Assembly: GCA_002427165.1 (NCBI GenBank)
Contig: DIQB01000087.1
Coordinates: forward strand, 1 to 7,636
DNA: 7,636 bases
Direction: 5' to 3'
From: Firmicutes bacterium UBA5473
GTDB taxonomy: Bacteria > Bacillota > DTU084
Under the pieces are notes generated by a model. The model saw only the letters and a program-made list of their open reading frames with translations. It ran no database searches and had not been told where the DNA came from. Below, in pieces: positions 4,848 through 7,636 of this stretch. Numbering within the stretch: the stretch's first letter is position 1; each line of letters starts with the position of its first letter. A program made the translations under genes and the position numbers.

Positions 4848-7343
4848 TTATGATGCAGTTTGCTTTCCTACCTCTTGCATTTGGTAAAATTCCAGGACAT
4901 CGCCTTCTTTAATGTCATTGAAGCGTTCAACGCCAATGCCGCATTCGTAGCCCTCTGCCACTTCTCGGGCATCATCTTTAAAGCGTTTCAGTGAGCTGAG
5001 TTTGCCCTCGTAGACTACAATACCGTCCCGGATTACTCTTACACTTGCAGAACGAAGAACCTTGCCCTCGGTCACGTAGGAGCCTGCAATGACGCCCGCC
5101 TTAGGCACCTTGAAGATGGCTCGCACCTCTGCCTGCCCTAGGACCACTTCCTGTTCCTCAGGTTTTAGCATGCCAAGCATAGCTGCTTTCACGTGCTCGA
5201 TGGCCTCGTAGATCACCCGATAGAGCCTGATGTCTACGTTCTCCCGCTCAGCGAGCTTTTTGGCGCTGTTATCTGGCCTTACGTTAAAGCCGATGATAAT
5301 GGCCCTTGATGCTGTGGCCAACATCACGTCTGATTCGGAAATAGCGCCTACAGCACTATGGATCACTTGCACTTTCACCTCGTCGCCCGTGAGCTGCTCT
5401 AGCGACTGGCGCACTGCCTCGGCAGAACCCTGAACATCGGCTTTAAGCACGATCCTGAGCTCTTGAGTATTGCCCTCTTTCACCTGTTCAAAGAGCTCTT
5501 CTAAGGAGACCTGGCCTCCTGATGCCATCTCCTCTTCCCGTCTTTTCTCTAGGCGTTTGTCTGCAACCTGCCGCGCTAATTTATCGTCCTCTACTGCCTG
5601 GATATTATCCCCTGCGTCTGGCACATTATCCAGGCCAAGGATCTCCACAGGTGAGGAAGGTCCTGCCTCTCCAATAGCCTCACCAAGCTCGTTGAACATG
5701 GCACGGATTTTACCTGCAACCTCGCCTACCAATACGCTGTCTCCTACCCGCAGGGTTCCGTTTTGGATCAGCACAGAGGCCACAGGCCCCCGGCCCTTAT
5801 CCAGTTTTGCCTCAATGACGATCCCTTGGGCTAAGCGTTGGGGATTGGCCTTCAGCTCCCGAAGCTCTGCCACAAGTAAGATCATCTCTAGTAGTTGATC
5901 GATTCCTTCTTTGCGCAGGGCGGATACTGGAACGCAAATGGTCTCTCCACCCCACTCTTCAGGTACTAGCTCATATTCTGTAAGCTCCTGCTTTACCCGA
6001 TCGGGGTTTGCAGTTGGTTTATCCATTTTATTGATGGCAATGATAATAGGTACATCAGCAGCTTTGGCGTGGTTGATGGCCTCCACTGTCTGGGGCATTA
6101 CACCGTCATCTGCTGCCACCACTAGCACTGCAATGTCTGTGGCCTGGGCACCTCGGGCACGCATGGCTGTGAAAGCTTCGTGACCTGGGGTATCGAGGAA
6201 GGTGATCTTCCTTCCACCAGAATCCACCTGGTAGGCACCAATATGCTGGGTGATGCCACCTGCTTCGCTGGCCACCACTTTGCTAGCGCGGATGGCATCT
6301 AGGAGTGAGGTTTTGCCGTGGTCAACGTGTCCCATAATGGTAACCACAGGTGGTCGTTCCCCTAGGTCCTCCTCCTTGTCCACGATCTCATCCACAGGCA
6401 GAACTGTCTCATCGCGAATTTCCTCCAGTTCAACTTCTAAACCAAAGTCTGCAGCCACAATAGCGGCAGTCTCCTGATCGATGAACTGGTTAATATTTAG
6501 CATCATACCAAGGCCCATAAGCTTTTTGATGATGGCAGAGGCTTCAATGCCCATCAGTCCTGCTAGATCCTTGATTGCTAAGGAGGCAGGGATTTTAACC
6601 ATAGTTGGTTTGGGCTTGATCAGGGCCTTCTGCTTGGACCTTTGCTGCACACGTTTTTTGCTGGGTCGTTTCCCTTTGCCCCGTCTTGCGGCAGCAGGCG
6701 GTGCAAAACCTTCAGTCTTAATCTCAGGAGCACTGGTGTCTAACTCCTCAGGCTTAACTGTGCGGCTGAGCTTGCCCTTTTGTTGTTTGGGCCGGCGTGG
6801 CTTCTCCTCTTGCTTGCGAGGTGCTTTGCCAGACCGATCGTCCTTTTTTTCCGCTGGAGCTACTGTAGCCTTTGCTTGCGGCTGGCTCTGCTCCTGGGGA
6901 CGTGCTTTTACTGGAACTACCTTCGCTGGAGGCTCCTGCTTTGTCTCAGCAACCGGCTTGGGCTGGGCCTTGGGTTTTTCAACCTTAGGCTCTGCAGCTG
7001 GTGGTTCAACTTTCTTTTTGCTTGCAGGCTTCTTCTCTGCAAGCTGAGGTTTTTGCTCTGTTGGCGTCTCTTCCTTTACCTGAGGCTTCTCCACCGGAGG
7101 CTCTACAGGTGGAGCTGCTTCCTTCACCTGGGCTGCAGGCTCTTCCTCAATTTCAAGGCGAAAACGGCCTGCGTCTGGTTTGTTAAAACGACGCCAAATG
7201 AGATCCGCTGCCTTGTCGATCATCTCTTCGCCAACATGGCTTCGAGGACCCTCAATTGGGGAGCCAAGCTCCAAGAGGACCTTCATCACATCTTTAGTTT
7301 TTATTTCCAATGCATTTGCCAATTCTTTAACTGTCATAGGCAT
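4848..7343 (-). CDS. infB: Translation initiation factor IF-2
   Basis: An 831-residue GTPase that positions fMet-tRNA on the 30S subunit and promotes subunit joining. An N-terminal IF2_N helical module (about 3-52, TVKELANALEIKTKDVMKVLLELG) is followed by a low-complexity Lys/Pro/Glu/Ala-rich linker (about 66-245). A second IF2_N module comes next (about 254-305, SLAIKDLAGLMGIEASAIIKKLMGLG). The G domain shows G1 GHVDHGKTS (338-346), G2 GGITQHIGAYQV (362-373), G3 DTPGHEAF (384-391), G4 NKMDK (438-442) and G5 SAL (474-476). Domain II starts near EAKLDKGRGPVASVLIQNG. Domain III is near 625-725, and the C-terminal fMet-tRNA-binding barrel covers about 730-825 and contains FKVPKAGVIAGSYVTEGKV. 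All switch residues are intact. The start at ATG 7343 has GGGGG eight bases upstream; the in-frame ATG two codons later is spaced less well. The gene starts three bases after the YlxQ stop. Confidence 0.97.
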   Translation of the reverse strand: MPMTVKELANALEIKTKDVMKVLLELGSPIEGPRSHVGEEMIDKAADLIWRRFNKPDAGRFRLEIEEEPAAQVKEAAPPVEPPVEKPQVKEETPTEQKPQLAEKKPASKKKVEPPAAEPKVEKPKAQPKPVAETKQEPPAKVVPVKARPQEQSQPQAKATVAPAEKKDDRSGKAPRKQEEKPRRPKQQKGKLSRTVKPEELDTSAPEIKTEGFAPPAAARRGKGKRPSKKRVQQRSKQKALIKPKPTMVKIPASLAIKDLAGLMGIEASAIIKKLMGLGMMLNINQFIDQETAAIVAADFGLEVELEEIRDETVLPVDEIVDKEEDLGERPPVVTIMGHVDHGKTSLLDAIRASKVVASEAGGITQHIGAYQVDSGGRKITFLDTPGHEAFTAMRARGAQATDIAVLVVAADDGVMPQTVEAINHAKAADVPIIIAINKMDKPTANPDRVKQELTEYELVPEEWGGETICVPVSALRKEGIDQLLEMILLVAELRELKANPQRLAQGIVIEAKLDKGRGPVASVLIQNGTLRVGDSVLVGEVAGKIRAMFNELGEAIGEAGPSSPVEILGLDNVPDAGDNIQAVEDDKLARQVADKRLEKRREEEMASGGQVSLEELFEQVKEGNTQELRIVLKADVQGSAEAVRQSLEQLTGDEVKVQVIHSAVGAISESDVMLATASRAIIIGFNVRPDNSAKKLAERENVDIRLYRVIYEAIEHVKAAMLGMLKPEEQEVVLGQAEVRAIFKVPKAGVIAGSYVTEGKVLRSASVRVIRDGIVVYEGKLSSLKRFKDDAREVAEGYECGIGVERFNDIKEGDVLEFYQMQEVGKQTAS
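6609..7146 (-). repeat. Low-complexity Lys/Pro/Glu/Ala-rich linker of IF-2
   Basis: Residues about 66-245 of IF-2 are compositionally biased, with repeated short themes such as VEKPxxK, EPPAAEPK, KPKAQPKP and KKRxxQ. This is the disordered tether that joins the two N-terminal helical modules in many Gram-positive IF-2 proteins. It is variable in length between species and is not a tandem repeat at DNA level. The bias also creates long open frames on the opposite strand. Confidence 0.6.
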
Positions 7344-7346
7344 CTG

Positions 7347-7636
7347 TCATTCCCCCAATCCTTTTCTCTCGGTTAACCGGAGGATGTTCTGAGCAAAATG
7401 CGCTTGGGTTACCGCAAGCACCGCAACATCACCGCTCCAGCCAATTTCCTTTCCTAGTTCCTCTTTCCTCCCGTAGCGCACAAGGGGAATTTCTCCTCTT
7501 TGTGCGTTAATTTTTTCCCAAGTGCGGGGACTGGCGTCCTGGCTCACCAAAAGCAAAACAGCTTTTCCCTTTTCCAAGGCTCCGATTGTGGCCCCAGTCC
7601 CAACAGCTAGAGCTCCGGCGCGGCGTGCAAAACCCA
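7347..7636 (-). CDS. YlxQ/L7Ae-family K-turn RNA-binding protein, 5' end beyond window
   Basis: A small protein of the ribosomal L7Ae/L30e/S12e/Gadd45 superfamily, encoded in the nusA-infB operon of many Bacillota as YlxQ. Relatives bind kink-turn RNA. 95 codons are visible from the window edge to the TGA at 7349-7347. The visible start, GFARRAGALAVGTGATIGAL, is the family's conserved N-terminal segment (LGLARRAGKLxxG), so only a few residues plus the start codon are missing. LLLVSQDASPRTWEKI matches the VxxAxDASxxT region and RYGRKEELG, followed by DVAVLAV, matches the C-terminal half. A TTG inside the frame at 7577 would remove the conserved first helix, so it is not the true start. It ends three bases before infB, consistent with co-transcription. 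Its biological role is poorly defined. Confidence 0.88.
   Translation of the reverse strand, partial: GFARRAGALAVGTGATIGALEKGKAVLLLVSQDASPRTWEKINAQRGEIPLVRYGRKEELGKEIGWSGDVAVLAVTQAHFAQNILRLTERKGLGE
7352..7356 (-). promoter_or_regulatory. Ribosome binding site of infB
   Basis: GGGGG on the minus strand lies eight bases before ATG 7343 and inside the 3' end of the YlxQ gene. This spacing favours ATG 7343 over the second in-frame ATG at 7337. Confidence 0.55.

Noticed and set aside
5470..5898. Plus-strand open frame of 142 codons, Ser/Arg-rich
   Set aside because: Antisense to the conserved G domain/domain II region of infB. Composition is typical of a shadow frame and no family is recognisable.
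6600..6602. Internal in-frame ATG (Met248) in infB as a possible start of a shorter IF-2 isoform
   Set aside because: It sits neatly before the second IF2_N module, but the bases upstream show no Shine-Dalgarno-like sequence, so I cannot support a separate start.
7348..7350. ATG overlapping the YlxQ stop (ATGA) as a possible infB start
   Set aside because: It is out of frame with infB and reaches a stop after seven codons. ATG 7343 has the correct frame and ribosome binding site spacing.
6481..7376. Two long overlapping plus-strand open frames (6481-7047 and 6780-7376) rich in Leu, Phe, Cys and Ser
   Set aside because: They are antisense to the low-complexity Lys/Pro/Glu/Ala linker and N-terminus of IF-2. 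Composition bias there removes stop codons on the other strand. Neither has a recognisable domain and the sense gene is certain.
7575..7577. TTG as the start of the YlxQ/L7Ae protein
   Set aside because: The frame stays open to the window edge and the upstream codons encode the conserved ARRAGxLxxG segment, so the gene is truncated by the window and not short.

Overview
This window is an ordinary bacterial housekeeping region. Every convincing gene lies on the minus strand, so the genes run from high to low coordinates. Gene content and motifs point to a Bacillota (Firmicutes) relative, most likely Clostridia-like. The pointers are a YlxQ-type L7Ae protein before infB, a DHH/DHHA1 NrnA-type phosphoesterase after rbfA, a LytR-CpsA-Psr protein, a short TalC/YwjH-type transaldolase and a PhoR-like histidine kinase. 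Purine-rich GGGAGG-like ribosome binding sites and use of ATG, GTG and TTG starts agree with this. Base composition looks balanced by eye, near half G+C. I cannot name the genus from sequence alone.

Layout in transcription order: a 5'-truncated YlxQ/L7Ae-like K-turn protein (7636-7347), infB (7343-4848), rbfA (4832-4485), an nrnA-like DHH phosphoesterase (4488-3511), ribF (3514-2600), an LCP-family cell-wall ligase (2630-1761), a small transaldolase (1741-1097), a GC-rich hairpin with a T-rich tail (1092-1070), and a PhoR-like sensor histidine kinase that leaves the window before its ATPase domain is complete (1052-1). Gaps are at most about 45 bases. The rbfA/nrnA and nrnA/ribF pairs overlap by 4 bases and ribF/LCP by 31 bases, so genes from YlxQ to transaldolase look like one transcription unit. 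There is no gene-free stretch above 300 bases, and I saw no tRNA, rRNA, CRISPR array, insertion sequence or riboswitch.

The first part is the distal end of the conserved nusA-ylxR-ylxQ-infB-rbfA translation operon: translation initiation (IF-2), 30S maturation (RbfA), nanoRNA/pAp turnover (NrnA) and FMN/FAD synthesis (RibF). The departures from the common arrangement are the absence of truB between nrnA and ribF, the absence of ylxP between infB and rbfA, and an LCP gene plus a transaldolase gene where rpsO and pnp often follow ribF. The kinase sits directly after a likely intrinsic terminator, with only about 17 bases between the hairpin and its Shine-Dalgarno/start region. I found no undescribed system; the findings below concern modest differences in gene order and regulation.
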